The notes beneath the pieces are model-generated. The model saw only the letters and a list, made by a program, of their open reading frames with translations, made no database searches and was not told where the DNA came from. A program made the position numbers and the translations under genes. Below are positions 43,081 through 55,235 of a stretch of 64,000 bases of DNA, one piece after another (the first letter of the stretch is position 1; every line of letters begins with the position of its first letter). Origin of the DNA: Ceratopteris richardii. Lineage: Eukaryota > Streptophyta > Polypodiopsida > Polypodiales > Pteridaceae. The stretch is from the NCBI GenBank assembly GCA_020310875.1, contig CM035406.1:85564664-85628663 (forward strand), in the 5' to 3' direction.

Positions 43081-43515
43081 TCCTTGAGGATGCATAGGTT
43101 GTCTAGATCGTATCCGATGAGATGCTCCTAGTGGATTTTGTTGTGGATTCTCCTTATCTTTGGGTTTCACTCAAGTCCTCTCATCTATTTAAATGCATTT
43201 CCTTATGGAATCTACCAATGAATCAAGCTTCATGCAAAAGATGCTTGCTCATAGGTTGGCATTGCCTAGTCTATTGAGAGTTGTTTGCTTCTCATTAGAA
43301 GAGATTTGAAGACTATTTTCCATGCAATGTGTGAATCCTTCTCGTATTTCCCTCATTGAATTAGCAAGGCTTTGCATGAAATGTACAATCTCTTTGAGAG
43401 TATCATGCTCAATGTTACTGGGCATATATTCATTGGTGAATGCTCGCAAAAGGTCAACAATGCTTCTGAACTTTCTAGTAGTGCAACAGATAAACATTCA
43501 ATGAAAGAATATGAA
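43081..43515 (-). pseudogene. copia gag-position region, shortened, unit B
   Basis: 82-residue minus-strand frame 43249-43497. Same internal deletion as at 29601-29995 (joint near 43136), showing common descent of the two units. Confidence 0.5.
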
Positions 43516-43570
43516 GGAATCAACCAATCTAAAAAGAAATCACAAGAAAAAAGAAATTGATAAAGAAATT

Positions 43571-45600
43571 GGACGATAAAGCAGTAAGTGTATTTTTGTT
43601 CGGTACAGGTCTGAAAGCAAATGCTATCCTCTATGTCATCCACAAACTAAACACATTTCGGTTATTGGTGATGTTTTTCTGGAAGATGCTATCCACCCTT
43701 TACTTTCATGTACGATGGAGAGATCTGTTAGCTCCAAAGACTTGTATGATACTTTGTTGTCGCTTTTTACAGGTGGAGATTCTAGTGCTAGTCCTAATGA
43801 GGTAACTTCTCAACCTTTAAAGGTTTCATGTGATGATGCAGACCATTTCGTTTTTTGATGTAGATTTACATGATGCACTTATTGATGAGAGAGATGATAT
43901 TGAGTAGGCAAAAATTATGCCAAAATGACTCCTATAGACTTTGCATGATAGAAATAAATTAGATGCACCTCTATCATATCGTACTTGTTCAATCTCGCAT
44001 AGTGCCTCTTTTGCATCAAATTTCTATGCTATGGCTGCCTCTACTCTCTTTGATGAGACTCAACACGTTTTGTTTGATGAAGCATAAAATTCTGAACATT
44101 GGATGGCTATAATGCAATCTGAATATGATGCTATTATGAAAATGGTACCTGGTCTTTATGTGAATTGCCTCCTAGCAAGATGGTCATTGGTACTAAGTGG
44201 GTATACGAGCTGAAGTGTAAACCTGATTGAAGAGTTGACAGGTATAAGGCTAGGCTTGTTGCAAAGGGTTATGCAGAGTAAAGAGGCATTGATTTGGATG
44301 AAAACTTTGCACCTACATGCCGAATGACTATTGTTCATAGCATCTATGCACTTGCAGCTCATCATGGTTGGAATGTACATCAGTTGTACATTAAAAAAAC
44401 ATTTATGAATGGTGACTTGCATGAGGAAGTGTATGTTTTTCAGCTGCGTTGATTTGTGCAAAAAGGGCATGAAAACTAGGTGTGCAGGTTAAAGAAGGCA
44501 TTATATGGTTTCAAGCAAGCACCACATGCTTGATATGAAAAGATACATGCCTGTTTGATTGCACATGGTTTTGAGAATAGTCAAACTGAAAGCATGTTAT
44601 ATGTTAAGCTTGCTAATGATGTGCTTCTGATAATTGTTGTGTATGTTGATGACATGTTGCTCATTGGTCCTCATGAGAAGCATATTACTGATTTCAAGGC
44701 TGAGTTGCATCCCTCATTTGAGATGTGTGAGTTGGGGCATTTGTATCATTATTTGGGCATTGAGTTTATGCAAGTTGATGGCCGAATAGCTTTGTGTGAA
44801 ACAAAATATATTGACACATTATTGCAACATTTTGGCATTGAAAACTTTAAACCTATTGCCACTTGTATGTAGATAGGTTTATGATTGAGTCTTCATGATG
44901 CTAGAAATGCATTTGATGTTGTTCCCTATCAGCTGGCTATTGGATGCTTGATTTACTTATGCATTACTCAACCAAATATTTAGTTTTCTATCTCAAAGAT
45001 GAGAAGGTTTATGCATTGCCCATGTGTCAAGCATTGGCAAGTGGTTAAGCGCATCTTTTGGTACTTCAGTGGTACCCGACTACTTGGATTGTTTTATCCC
45101 AAGCGTGGATCACTACCGCCTAATTTGCATGCTTTTCTTTACTATGATTGGGCTCATTTCTATGACACTCATGTGTCCACTAGTGGCTTTTGTTTATGCG
45201 TGGTAGCTCATGTATATCTTGGTTGAGCAAGAAGCGGCCTACTGTGGCCACTTCTAGTTGTGAGGGTGAGTATATGGCAACTTTCACAACGACTGTTGAG
45301 TGTGTGTGGCTCAAATGCCTTGTGGCGGATTTCGGTGTTGCTCGGTCTTCTTCCACCACCATCTTCACTCATAATCAGAGAACATTTGTAGTTGTGAGAA
45401 ACCTTGTGTTCCATGCTTGCACTAATCACATTGAGGTGCATTATCATTATGTCGAGGAGAGATTATTTCTTGGACAGATCAGCATGGCATATATTCCCAT
45501 GAAGGAGAACATTGCAGACCTTTTCAGGAAGGCTCTGTGTAGGGAGAGATTTGACGCTTGACACAAAGATTTGTGCTTAGTTCCTTTTGTGGATTGATTC
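43571..45600 (+). pseudogene. copia polyprotein, 5'-truncated, unit B
   Basis: Second copy of 30015-32033. YVDDMLL is at about 44644-44664; RNase H and the ADLF-type end at about 45000-45560. It has its own extra stops and shifts in addition to those shared with unit A, so both were already dead when duplicated. Confidence 0.88.
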
Positions 45601-45670
45601 CACATGGCTTGGCACTTCCTTATACATGAGTGGCAGCTCCTTGTTCACCACATCACTCCTGAGGGGGATC

Positions 45671-45900
45671 TGTTGATATGTTTAGGTAGTGATGCATGTG
45701 AACACACTAGGACTACTCGGGTCGTTTTTTCCCTCTTTAGGATATTTTCTCCCCCACCTTGTATATATGTCTATAGCCCTAACGGGTTACTTATCTTTGT
45801 ACATTCTAGTTGTAATACATTTAGTATTGTGTGTTGTGAAAGCTTCTTCTTCTTCTTCCTTGTGCTCTTCAGGTGCTTCCGTAGATGTCTAACTCCAACA
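45671..45900 (+). repeat. 3' LTR of the plus-strand copia, unit B (230 bp)
   Basis: TGTTGATATG to CTCCAACA after GAGGGGGATC. Matches 32107-32335. Confidence 0.82.
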
Positions 45901-47300
45901 TATAGATGCATCGATATTGATGCCCTAATTGATATAAAAGTATGAAAAACATCAATTTAGATCTTGAGAAGAAATTCAAGATATCATACCGTTGATTTCT
46001 CAAGCATTTTTATGGAATAGGTGGTGTACATGAAGGATAGATCATACCTATTCTGAAGGAAATACCGACTAGGCATGTTATACAACTTTGGAATGAGTGG
46101 GAATAAACCACACACATAGCCCATTGGTCACAATGGTAAACTAAGTGTAGGTGAAAGACAAAAAATAAAAAGTATAGCATTATATAGAAGTATAATTATA
46201 ATTCTAAAATTATGCAATAACTATAAGAATAGAGTTGTCCTGTGTTGTACTCGTATTGTCTCAATTCTTAAATGCCCCGATAATTGAAAATCTCAATGTA
46301 GGAAGAAAATTCCTTATATATATTAAGCATACAATAACTCAAGGATTGTTATAAGCTTACAATAACTCAAGGTTTGTTTGATCCAAGGAAGATAGAATAA
46401 GCAAAACTTGATATTTTTTTCATGCTTGCATCCGAAGTCATCCGAGAACGTTGCAAATGTCATGAAAAAAATTGGATGCTACTAGTTTTTCCTAGTTCAA
46501 TGAGACACTCAACATGCTAGACATTGGATGATGTTATGATACACAATTTCGTATTATTCTTATTTAATAGGAATTTGTATTATTCGTATCTGATAGAAAT
46601 TGCTTCTTCAATTTGTCTTTTTTGATACCTCATAAGGTTTCATACTCAATCATTATATCTTTGGATTTTTGTTTGCAAAATCTGCAACTAAGGCACCATT
46701 ATGTGTGTGTGTGTATATATGTGAGTCTGTTTTTATGATAACCATTAGGCTCACGTAACCAATTTCGGAGTGATATAGAGATTTTTGAAAATCATAAGAG
46801 TTCTTTTTCTTTAACAAGGTTTGAAGTTCAATTTTTGCATGAGAAGAATATTTTATTATTGGATCCTCAATAATTAATTCTTATTGCAACAAATTGGAGA
46901 TTATTTTATCCCGAATAACATTAAAAAAGTGGGTAAGAAGCACCACAAATACCCAATTTATACCTCACCATTAAGTTTTCTAAAGAAAAGGAAAGAATAT
47001 CTACCTCTACAAACTAAGATTTTAAACATATCTTGCACAACTTATCTCAATAAAATCATGCCCTAGATTGGGCGAAACATGCCTCCATTACATACTATTC
47101 AACTTGATCATTGTCTACACTAAATCATTCCATGCACCTTGTCTTTTCAAAGTTAGTAGAAAACTTCATCATCTACACTAAATAGTATCATATACATCCT
47201 CTTTCCGAAATTACTAAAAAATGACCGAGTGACTTAACTAAGAATCAATTAAAGTTAAGAAAACTTTATTGTCTATCCAACGGATGTAAAATGAATAAAA
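45901..47300. other. AT-rich spacer, no gene recognised, unit B
   Basis: Copy of 32336-33640 with an extra segment around 46780-46860. Nothing coding seen. Confidence 0.6.
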
Positions 47301-47940
47301 ATAGACGAGATGGATCATTCACAATCCCTTGAGAAGATGAGAAAGGAGAAAAACCGAAGAGGCATGAATTAAGTCACATTAAAGGTAACCCAACCAGCCC
47401 ATGCAGGGAAAGCACACAAGGCCTCTCGAGAGAAAGAGCAAGGGAAGGTGTGAGATCCTCTCAAAAGGACATTGTACCTATCCGTGTAACCATGATGGAT
47501 TCTTGCCTACGTTATGTAGGTCAATATAAACCTTTTGTTTATCAATCATTCCATAAACTACACCATTGTAATAAGCTTAGCCTAAGTTCCTTAAACTAGT
47601 TGCTAAGCCTCTCCCTTTTTCAGCCACATATGACCATCTGACTATTGATTGAAACGATTGTGAGGTAGTGGAACGGCTTTCAACTAGGTTTTGAATATGA
47701 ATAGGGTATGACCACAATGATTGAGAAATGTATTTCTACATTTATATAGGAATAATGAATTCAATAAAATAATGAACATGCTTTATTGGAAAAGAATCAC
47801 ACTAAACATAAGAAACAATAAAATAAAATCCATTCTTTAATTTTTTAGTAGGAAAATAGCATTAGACATGATGAAAAATGTTATATCTTAAAGGGCCCAA
47901 CAGATGAGCTCAAATTCATGCAATGGCATCTCGACTATTA
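47301..47940 (-). repeat. Gypsy gag-like tail and distal left arm, unit B
   Basis: Joins the spacer directly to the sequence equivalent to 34318 onward, so the HYTKD part is lost. The proximal left arm (34915-35120 equivalent) is also deleted at about 47937. Confidence 0.6.
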
Positions 47941-49440
47941 AAGAGATACACTATTGTATGTGTCCATCATGAAATTCATAATAAATTTTTCATGATAAAT
48001 AGAATTTTCCTTTTTCTTCATGGTTTTTGCCACTCTATTTTTGGAGTCTCACAACTCATACTTATTCATATTTGAAAAAGACCATTGGGCTTTCCTAGAA
48101 TACAAAACTTCTTGCATGATGTTTAAAATAAAATCCCACTTAATAGGGTCCAATCAGTTCCATTCCAATGATTTATTCAAGCAACTCTAAAGTTTCGTGA
48201 GGTAATGGTCACGATTCTGATCTCAAAAAACAAAAATATACATCCATCAAGATATGCTGGAATAAACTTTGCCATTTTCTTCAAATCAAGGTCAAAAGGA
48301 TAATAACATATTATTGGGTGGAAAATAAAAGTCTTATCAATAATAAGAGTATCAACAATATGTAAAGTGAATGCATAACTCAATTATTTCTATTGTGTTT
48401 TATCAGAATAGGATGACTCTTAGCATGATTCAAACTGCATGGAAAGGCCCCCTTACATTAGGGTGACTCTAAAACGTTTCCTAATTCATAACAAAAGTAT
48501 GCTCTATGAAATAGAGGAATTATATTGTCTCATCTATTATATTAAGACCTCTAGTTATAGATACTTGTGTGGGATATCTTCGTCCCATAAGTTTTCACCA
48601 CACATAATGGAATCACACAAGAAATGAATCCATATGTTATTGCTCCAATGGTATTGATTTTCTTCTTCCCTTACTTTTGGAATTTAAACGGTATTTTATT
48701 CTTAGGGAGCCTTTGATCAAAGGAATTAAAGTAATCAATGTACTACCATGAATCCATATTCTAAGTTTTCCATTAACATGCAAAGTGAGAATTTTGGACC
48801 AAGCTAGGGCATTGGAAGGAATAAGGATAATGGAAAACAATACGGATGAAGAAGATCGCATAGTGGTTGAGTGAACAGAGGATGAGGATTGTACTCTAGT
48901 AACATCTAAAAGATTGTCCAATAATAATGAATCTTGTATGAAACTCAAGAACAGGAATCAATATCACATAAATGAAAGTTCAAGTCAAACTTTCATAGTG
49001 GAATGGGAAATGAATACAATTGAATCAGTAAAGCTTCTGGATATTGTTTGAAAGTCTAAGAATTTCTTTCTATCATTTTAGCATTGCAAAAGATACGAAG
49101 ATGAATCATTTTCTTAGGTTGTTTGATTCTTTAGAATGAATCTCAAGTCCTTCAAGAATAACATTCAATCATCCATCCATTTGAACTTAGGGCGACACCT
49201 CTTGTGCCATAAGTTCAAGTCCAAGTAGAATCTATATGTTTGGGTTTGGGCTTGGAAAATGGCTAGGTATACTCTAGCACATCTTTATGGATGGCAATTA
49301 TTTCTTTGTGAGGGAAACAATTAGCTTGCTGATGCTTTTCGTGTACCGTATATGCATGTCAAGAGCTATCAACTATAACTCAGAAGATGGTTGAATCAAT
49401 TCACTTGAATCAATGCTTGAATCCTTCGTCCAAGGAACGC
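47941..49440. other. Conserved spacer upstream of the gene, unit B
   Basis: Matches 35120-36600. No recognised gene. Confidence 0.55.
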
Positions 49441-49453
49441 CTATTTTAGTTTC

Positions 49454-49463
49454 TATATATAAT
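49454..49463 (+). promoter_or_regulatory. TATA-box candidate of the small gene, copy 4
   Basis: TATATATAAT, about 158 bp before the exon 1 ATG at 49612; retained although the gene is broken. Confidence 0.4.
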
Positions 49464-49611
49464 ATTTCTACTTCAAATGTAAAATTGTTGTTACGCGAGG
49501 GGAGTCGAGACTTGTCGAGTTCTTCTGAGCCGACGGACCTATAAGATCTTATTTATGCTTCGAGATTCTATGTAGAATGGTTGCCGTTCGCGTCAGCTAC
49601 GTCTTTAGCTC

Positions 49612-49908
49612 ATGTCTGCAGAAACGAAAATGATTTCCCTCACATCTGGTGCTGACCTCACTTTGGCGCTGCTTCTTCTAACCACTCTTGAGTTTCGTTC
49701 CTTCGTTTGGCAACCTTGACTCTCTCTCTCTCTCTCTGCGTTAGTTTTCGACGATTCTCTCTCTCTCTCTCTCACACACACACAGTGTGTGCGTTAGTTT
49801 TCGACGATTCTCTCTCTCTCATAGTGTGTGCGTTAGTTCTCGAAAACACACACACACTCTCTCTCTCATACTGTATGCGTTAGTTCTCGAACCGTCTCTC
49901 TCTCTCTC

Positions 49909-49942
<34 letters not shown>

Positions 49943-50206
49943 GCTCGATCTTCCACTTCCTCTGCCTGCGTCATCCCTTTCTTTTCCTTTCTGTGCTTTC
50001 AATATTCTTCATTATATGATCTCGTCTGGCGTCCGCACTTACGGAAATCAGAGAAGTGCATGCAGGACTGTTTTTGGAGCGCGCTCTTTGCTAGACGCCC
50101 AGCAGCAGCTCCTTCTTTCACTGATTCGTCCTCGTAACGTCCGAATTCAGCACATCGATTCGTCCTCGTAACGTCCGTGTGCCTCTGTCGGGCCCCTCTC
50201 ACGGTG
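49612..50206 (+). pseudogene. Small peptide-precursor gene, copy 4 (broken)
   Basis: Exon 1 (49612-49687) is intact apart from an Asp in the hydrophobic core, but the donor is lost (CTTGAG instead of GGTGAG at 49687-49692). Exon 2, from about 50076, has a one-base loss at its start, a TAG near 50091, and a large deletion that joins its first 30 bp to the end of motif 1. Only a motif 3 remnant (VPLSGPS) remains near 50178-50198. A 28-bp duplication containing CGTCCTCGTAACGTCC precedes it. Confidence 0.6.
49717..49953 (+). repeat. (CT)n tract in the former intron, copy 4
   Basis: CT/CA microsatellite with the same GCGTTAGTTTTCGACG spacer words as the other copies. Confidence 0.86.
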
Positions 50207-51666
50207 CGACAAATCGCCATTTTGTTTCTTCTCTTTAGTTGTACTACAAGGTTCAGTTGGAGTCTATTTAAGCGTCAGCATCGATTATTTTGGAGTACGT
50301 TAGCAATCTGTGAAAAGCTCATTGGAATATAAGTGTCCTAACTTCTCACATGTATGGTTCATTTGTCTCTGTATCATTCAAATTCACATCTTCCTTTTCA
50401 TGCTCGGCCTCCATGTTGTTGACGCCGTTGTCTTTTACGAGTTGGAGTTCCTACCTCTAATCACATGTCCAACAATGGGGGCATCTATGATTTTGAAAAA
50501 TTCCCATACAACATAAGCTAGTGTACCCTTGTCATGTGACAGAAACCATGCAGCTCTTCCTCGAAGCATAAAAGCAAACCCTAGTTATTAACAAAGCTTC
50601 ATGATACTTCTTCCACCATGGAGACATACAAATATGTTTTGTGTATTGCTTTCATAGGTGGAGGAATAGAAAATGAAAATGGATTATGAGATGAAATATT
50701 GTACATTATTGTGAAACTACCACCATCCTGGATATATTCTCCATAGAGATTGGAAAGTTCATGCTGCATATTTAAGTGCAGAGATATGTAGAAAGTTCGT
50801 GGACCTCATGTTGAATTCTATTTTTCTTTTTGTAATAAAATACTATAGAATCACTTTTGTTTTATTGTCTCTCATGTTTATGGAGATTCGTTTTTAATAG
50901 AGGATTTGCGCTATTTTATTTTAAAGAATTATAGAAATACAATTCTTAATCGTTGTGCTCTGTCCTCTACACGTCCATAGTAGGTCGATTGTAGGTGAAA
51001 GTGAAGATGACAAGGACGAAGGAAAAGATGCCATGCCCATTTATCTTTCTCACTAGCTCACAAGTCTCACTTAGTAGGATTGAATAGCCATCGATATTGG
51101 TGCGGAGATTTTTGGGCAATCCTCGAGTCAACAAGGGATTCAGCAATCAGCATAGCTTTCTGACTTCAACAACACTGATAGAAATGCTTCATGTTTATCA
51201 AGTGGCTCCAGATGAGCTGGTTGAGCTTTTCAAAGCTTGTCTTATATGTTTACTTGAGTCACTTGCCTTTTTACTTGAGCCTCACATGATTGTTCTATCG
51301 AGCTCCTTTTGAGTGGTACACATAGTCATTGAGGAGATGATTTATCATTCTTTTGAGACAGTGAGGGTAGTTCTATGCTGTGGGTGATGAAGCTATTCTT
51401 TCTATGTTATGTGCGGTTGTAAATGAGGATTGAGATGTCACCAGATGATTCCTTGTGGACACCATGCTTTGTGTACTTCGCTCATTAGCATACCTCGTGA
51501 GTATTTAGAAATAATATTCCTATTGTAGGGTTCGCCTCATGTTGATCTCTTCAATTCCTTGAGCATGCATGGGTTGTCTAGATCGTATCCGATGAGATGC
51601 TCTTAGCGTATTCTAGGCTTGGTCTACCAGTCTTGTGGAACATAAGGATTTGAATTTCATGGCTCT
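50207..51666 (+). repeat. 3' region and right arm of the gene block, copy 4
   Basis: Shortened 3' region (50207-50600), then the right arm (to about 51310) with a 65-bp loss near 51282, then the link sequence as at 17230-17600. It stops inside the copia gag-position region (GAATTTCATGGCTCT) where the chromovirus LTR begins. Confidence 0.7.
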
Positions 51667-52295
51667 CTAATTCCTCATTGTTTTTGAGTTACAGAGCGTT
51701 GAAAAGTGCCGTTTTTTCTAACACTTAAATAAATTAAAAAAAAACGAATGAGGGCTTGTCTAATTCTATTCGAATCCGTGATTCTCATGCTCATGTGTCA
51801 CCATGTCTAATTATGTATGTTTTCAGATATGTCTTCTTGGTGTTTTTTTGCTATTTTTGATAGGTATGCTAAAGAAAGGAAGTACACTACGATCGCATGG
51901 CTTTTTGCGAAAGTTTCTGAGAAACTCGACTTTTTCTAAAGATAAGAAGGCGTGCGCATCAACACGGAGGACACACAGAAATTTGAGAATTACCTTGTGA
52001 TTGAGAGTGTGATTGAGAGTGAGAGTGAGAGTGAGAGTGTGATTGAGAGTGCGAGTGAGAATGCGATTGTGATAGCTCCGGGGTGGTCGGGAGGTAGAGG
52101 CTTCGTCAAGAAGCTATTGTCCAAAGCTACTGTAACCATTGATTTACATCTATAATATCAAAATTCTTCCTTCTCTGCATCATATTTGTTCTACTCTTCC
52201 GCATCAGATTTTCTTTTACCTTCTGCAATCTTTGCGTTCTTCTCTCCACTGTTATTTCTGAGTAATCGAAAGATTGTGATTGAGGAAACACTACA
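51667..52295 (+). repeat. Chromovirus LTR 1 (5'-truncated)
   Basis: Corresponds to the last 630 bp of LTR 2 and LTR 3. It starts abruptly at CTAATTCCTCATTG and ends ACTACA. Confidence 0.88.
52000..52072. repeat. GTGAGA/GTGATTGAGA hexamer-type repeat in the LTR
   Basis: Short tandem units; also at about 56080-56150 and, in another arrangement, 61483-61550. It evolves by unit gain and loss between LTR copies. Confidence 0.8.
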
Positions 52296-52297
52296 AG

Positions 52298-52310
52298 TGG
52301 TATCAGAGCA
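52298..52310 (+). other. Primer-binding site, initiator Met tRNA type
   Basis: TGGTATCAGAGCA, two bases after the LTR 1 end. It is the classical plant LTR-element site. Confidence 0.9.
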
Positions 52311-52329
52311 GAATCAATCCGTGGGAACG

Positions 52330-54628
52330 ATGAAAGGTCTAACACAAAAGGTTCGTGAACAAGAGGAGCTTATTCAGAAGCTTCTTGGTGAATTGCGCAA
52401 AGAACGAGGGGGAAAGCAACCAAAAGGAGCAATAAATTTGTTTGTGGAGCTGAACGATGAAATAGATGAAGGTGCGGGAACATCTAGTGTACCTCGCGAA
52501 AAACAAAAACGCAATTCTGAAGATATGGAAGCAGGTGAGTTTGCCCTTATTTAAGTCTTCAAGAAGGCAAAGTTAAATGATTTTGATGGCGAGAAGAAGA
52601 CTGGCGAAGATCTTGAGGCATGGATTGAAGAACTAGAGGATTTCTTTGACCTTTGACAATTAAGTGAAGCGTCCAAGGCAAAATTTGGGATCATGCATCT
52701 GCGTGGGATAGCGAAGCTATGGTGGAAGTCATATATGCAGACTCGAACGCGTTCTGGTCCTGTTCTATGGAAGGAATTTAGAGAACAAGCTGAAAAATGC
52801 TATTGTTCTCCACACTACCATATGGAGAAGAAGATGGAGTTCTACAATTTCTGACAACACGAAAGTGACAAGCATAGCTTATTTGTTGATGAGTACAAAG
52901 AGAAGTTCCTACGTCTTCATAAATATGCATTAGAGGTTAGTGGTAATGCTCTAAAGAGTAAATTTATTGAAGGGCTTCGTGAGGAACTTCGCTATCAAGT
53001 CAAGGGATCTGGATGCATTGATTTCCTTGATGCTGTTGCGATGGCTGAGAACTTTGAGAAGATGGAGAAGTTCAATTTGCAGAAGGCAAATAGAAGTAGA
53101 TTCATTGCAACGGGACATAGGCCACAAAGACCTGTTGCAATGAACATGAACAATTCAAAGAAAACTCCATCTTCTAACGACCAAGGTAAGAACCCTGCTC
53201 GGTCGGTGGAAAATAAAAGGACGCATCAACCAATTGAGTGGCAACAAGACCCTAATTTTATTGAGAGGGCAAAAAGACTTGGTCTGTGTTTTCGTTGCGG
53301 GGAGCAAGGGCATCGGACATATGAGTGCCCGATCAAGGCAGTCTTTCGACCCGCACAATCAAAAGCGATAAACATCATCGAGGAGGGTACAAATATTGAG
53401 GAAGCAGATGATGGCGGTAAGTGCGCTGACTCTACTTTACGTTGCATGGTGGTTAGTTCTTTCCCAAAGGTTTCTGTAATCACGATTCCGGGTATGATTT
53501 CTGTGCATAAAACTAGATTCTTGATCGATTCAGGTAGTACCCATTGTTTTCTATCTTTCAAATTGGTACAAAATCTAGGGATAGCCCTAAATATGCAGAT
53601 AACTAGACCTGTAGAGATGGCCAATAGACGATTACACTACACAAAAGGATATGTTGAAAACCTTGAATTTACTCTTTCTAATAGACGCTTTACTAGAAGC
53701 TTCCATGCAATTGAGATGAAACAGAGTGATGTAATCATAGGCATGGATTGGTTAGTTAAAAATTCTGCGACAACTAATTGTGAACAAAGAACGATCACTG
53801 TGAAGCTAAATGATGAATCTATTCATATTCTAGGTGATGTCTTTAATCCTAAGCCCACTCTTATTTCTGCTATGCAGATAATTAGACGTATACGTGATGG
53901 CTGCAAAACATTTGTAGTGTATGTGAACAATCTGCATCAGCAAGGTAATGATGAAGATATTCCAGATTACGTAGGAAATCGTTTGAAAGAATATGCGGAT
54001 GTATTTCCAGAAGACTTGCTTGGTATACCCCCACCTAGGCAGATTGACCACGCCATTGACCTATATCCAGGGAGTGAACCATATTCTAGAGCACCCTATA
54101 GATTTAACATTGATGAACTAAAGAAGCTTAAGATTCAATTAGATGATCTTTTGAAGAAAGGCTTAATAAAACTGAGTGTCTCACCTTGGGGTGCGCCTCT
54201 TTTATTTCAGAAGAAGAAAGACGGCTCTTACAGATTATGCATTGACTATAGGGGGTTGAATAAAAGAACAATTAAGAATATGTATCCACTCCCTCACATA
54301 GATGACTTATTAGGTCAATTAAGTGGAGCGATCGTATTGACAAAGATTGACTTAAGATCTGGATATCACCAAATTAGGATCAAAACAGAGGATATTCCTA
54401 AGACGGCTTTTCGAACACGATACGGTCACTATGAGTTTACGGTTCTACCTTTTGGTTTAACAAACGCTCCTGCCACATTTATGTGCTTGATACATAATAT
54501 TTTTCACGATTACCTAGATGAATTCATCTTAGTCTTCCTTGATGATATATTTGTGTACTCTAAAGATGATTCAGAGCATGCGATACATATCAAGAAGACT
54601 TTGCAAACTCTTAGAGAACACAAATTGT
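52330..54628 (+). pseudogene. Chromovirus gag-protease-RT, internal region 1
   Basis: ATG at 52330. Gag is broken by TAA (52552), TGA (near 52657) and TGA (near 52852), all single-base changes compared with internal 2. From 53041 the frame is open to the deletion joint. It has one CCHC knuckle ([14 protein letters not shown], about 53290-53331), protease with IDSGSTHCF (about 53524-53550), and RT from about 54060, with [14 protein letters not shown] (54239-54280), [12 protein letters not shown] (54448-54483) and catalytic FLDDIFVYS (54535-54562). The C-terminus of RT, RNase H and most of integrase are deleted. It cannot act alone. Confidence 0.9.
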
Positions 54629-55207
54629 TTGACTCCACCTTCGTTTTTGGGTTTTCCAAATAAAGTAGAAGTTTCCAAAGAAATGCTTGATAAGATGGAT
54701 GAAGAACTTGGAAAAATTAAGAAACATATAAGAGAAGCTCAGAAAAGACAAAAGAAGTTCTATGATTTAAAGAGAAGACCACTTGAATTCCAAGTTGATT
54801 ATATGGTATTTCTTAAAGTTAATCCTCACCGATCTAACTTGTTGCTAGGGAAGGATCATAGACTTTCTCCTCGATATCAAGGGCCTTTTAAAGTTTTGAA
54901 AAAGATTGGATCTCTTGCTTATTTGCTGGAATTACCTAAATATCTAAATGTGCATCCTGTATTTCATGTCAGCTTACTTAAAAGATATGTGTCTAATGTT
55001 GCTCATGTTTTGCAGGACAATTATAAGCTGAAAGACGATGGTTCTTTTGAGCTTCAACCGGAAATACTATTAGATAGGAAGGAAAGATTTCTTAGAAATA
55101 GATCCATAGTAGAAATTTTGGTGAAATGGCATTCATACCCAGTAGAAGATTCGAGTTGGGTGAATTTAGATGACTTCCTAACAAGTTATCCTTCTCTCCA
55201 ACTCTGA
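54629..55207 (+). pseudogene. Chromovirus integrase C-terminus and chromodomain, internal region 1
   Basis: Fused to RT by a deletion at a short shared TTG. Reads PPSFLGF..., then the integrase GPFKVLKKIGS block (about 54883-54915), VHPVFHVSLLK (54950-54982) and a chromodomain (LVKWHSYPVEDSSWV, about 55119-55163), ending TGA 55205-55207. In chromoviruses this domain targets integration to chromatin marks (known for the family). Out of frame with the upstream RT. Confidence 0.87.
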
Positions 55208-55220
55208 GGACAGAGTACTT

Positions 55221-55232
55221 AAAGGGGGGAAG
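55221..55232 (+). other. Polypurine tract of internal region 1
   Basis: AAAGGGGGGAAG three bases before LTR 2. Confidence 0.8.
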
Positions 55233-55235
55233 AAT

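Larger units (their letters stand above)
39075..51660 (+). repeat. Segmental tandem duplication, unit B
   Basis: Second copy of 26079-39074. Compared with unit A it keeps copia RNase H and has lost about 0.7 kb near 47300, about 0.2 kb of the left arm near 47937, and much of gene exon 2. Its end is replaced by a truncated gypsy LTR at about 51667. Confidence 0.83.
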
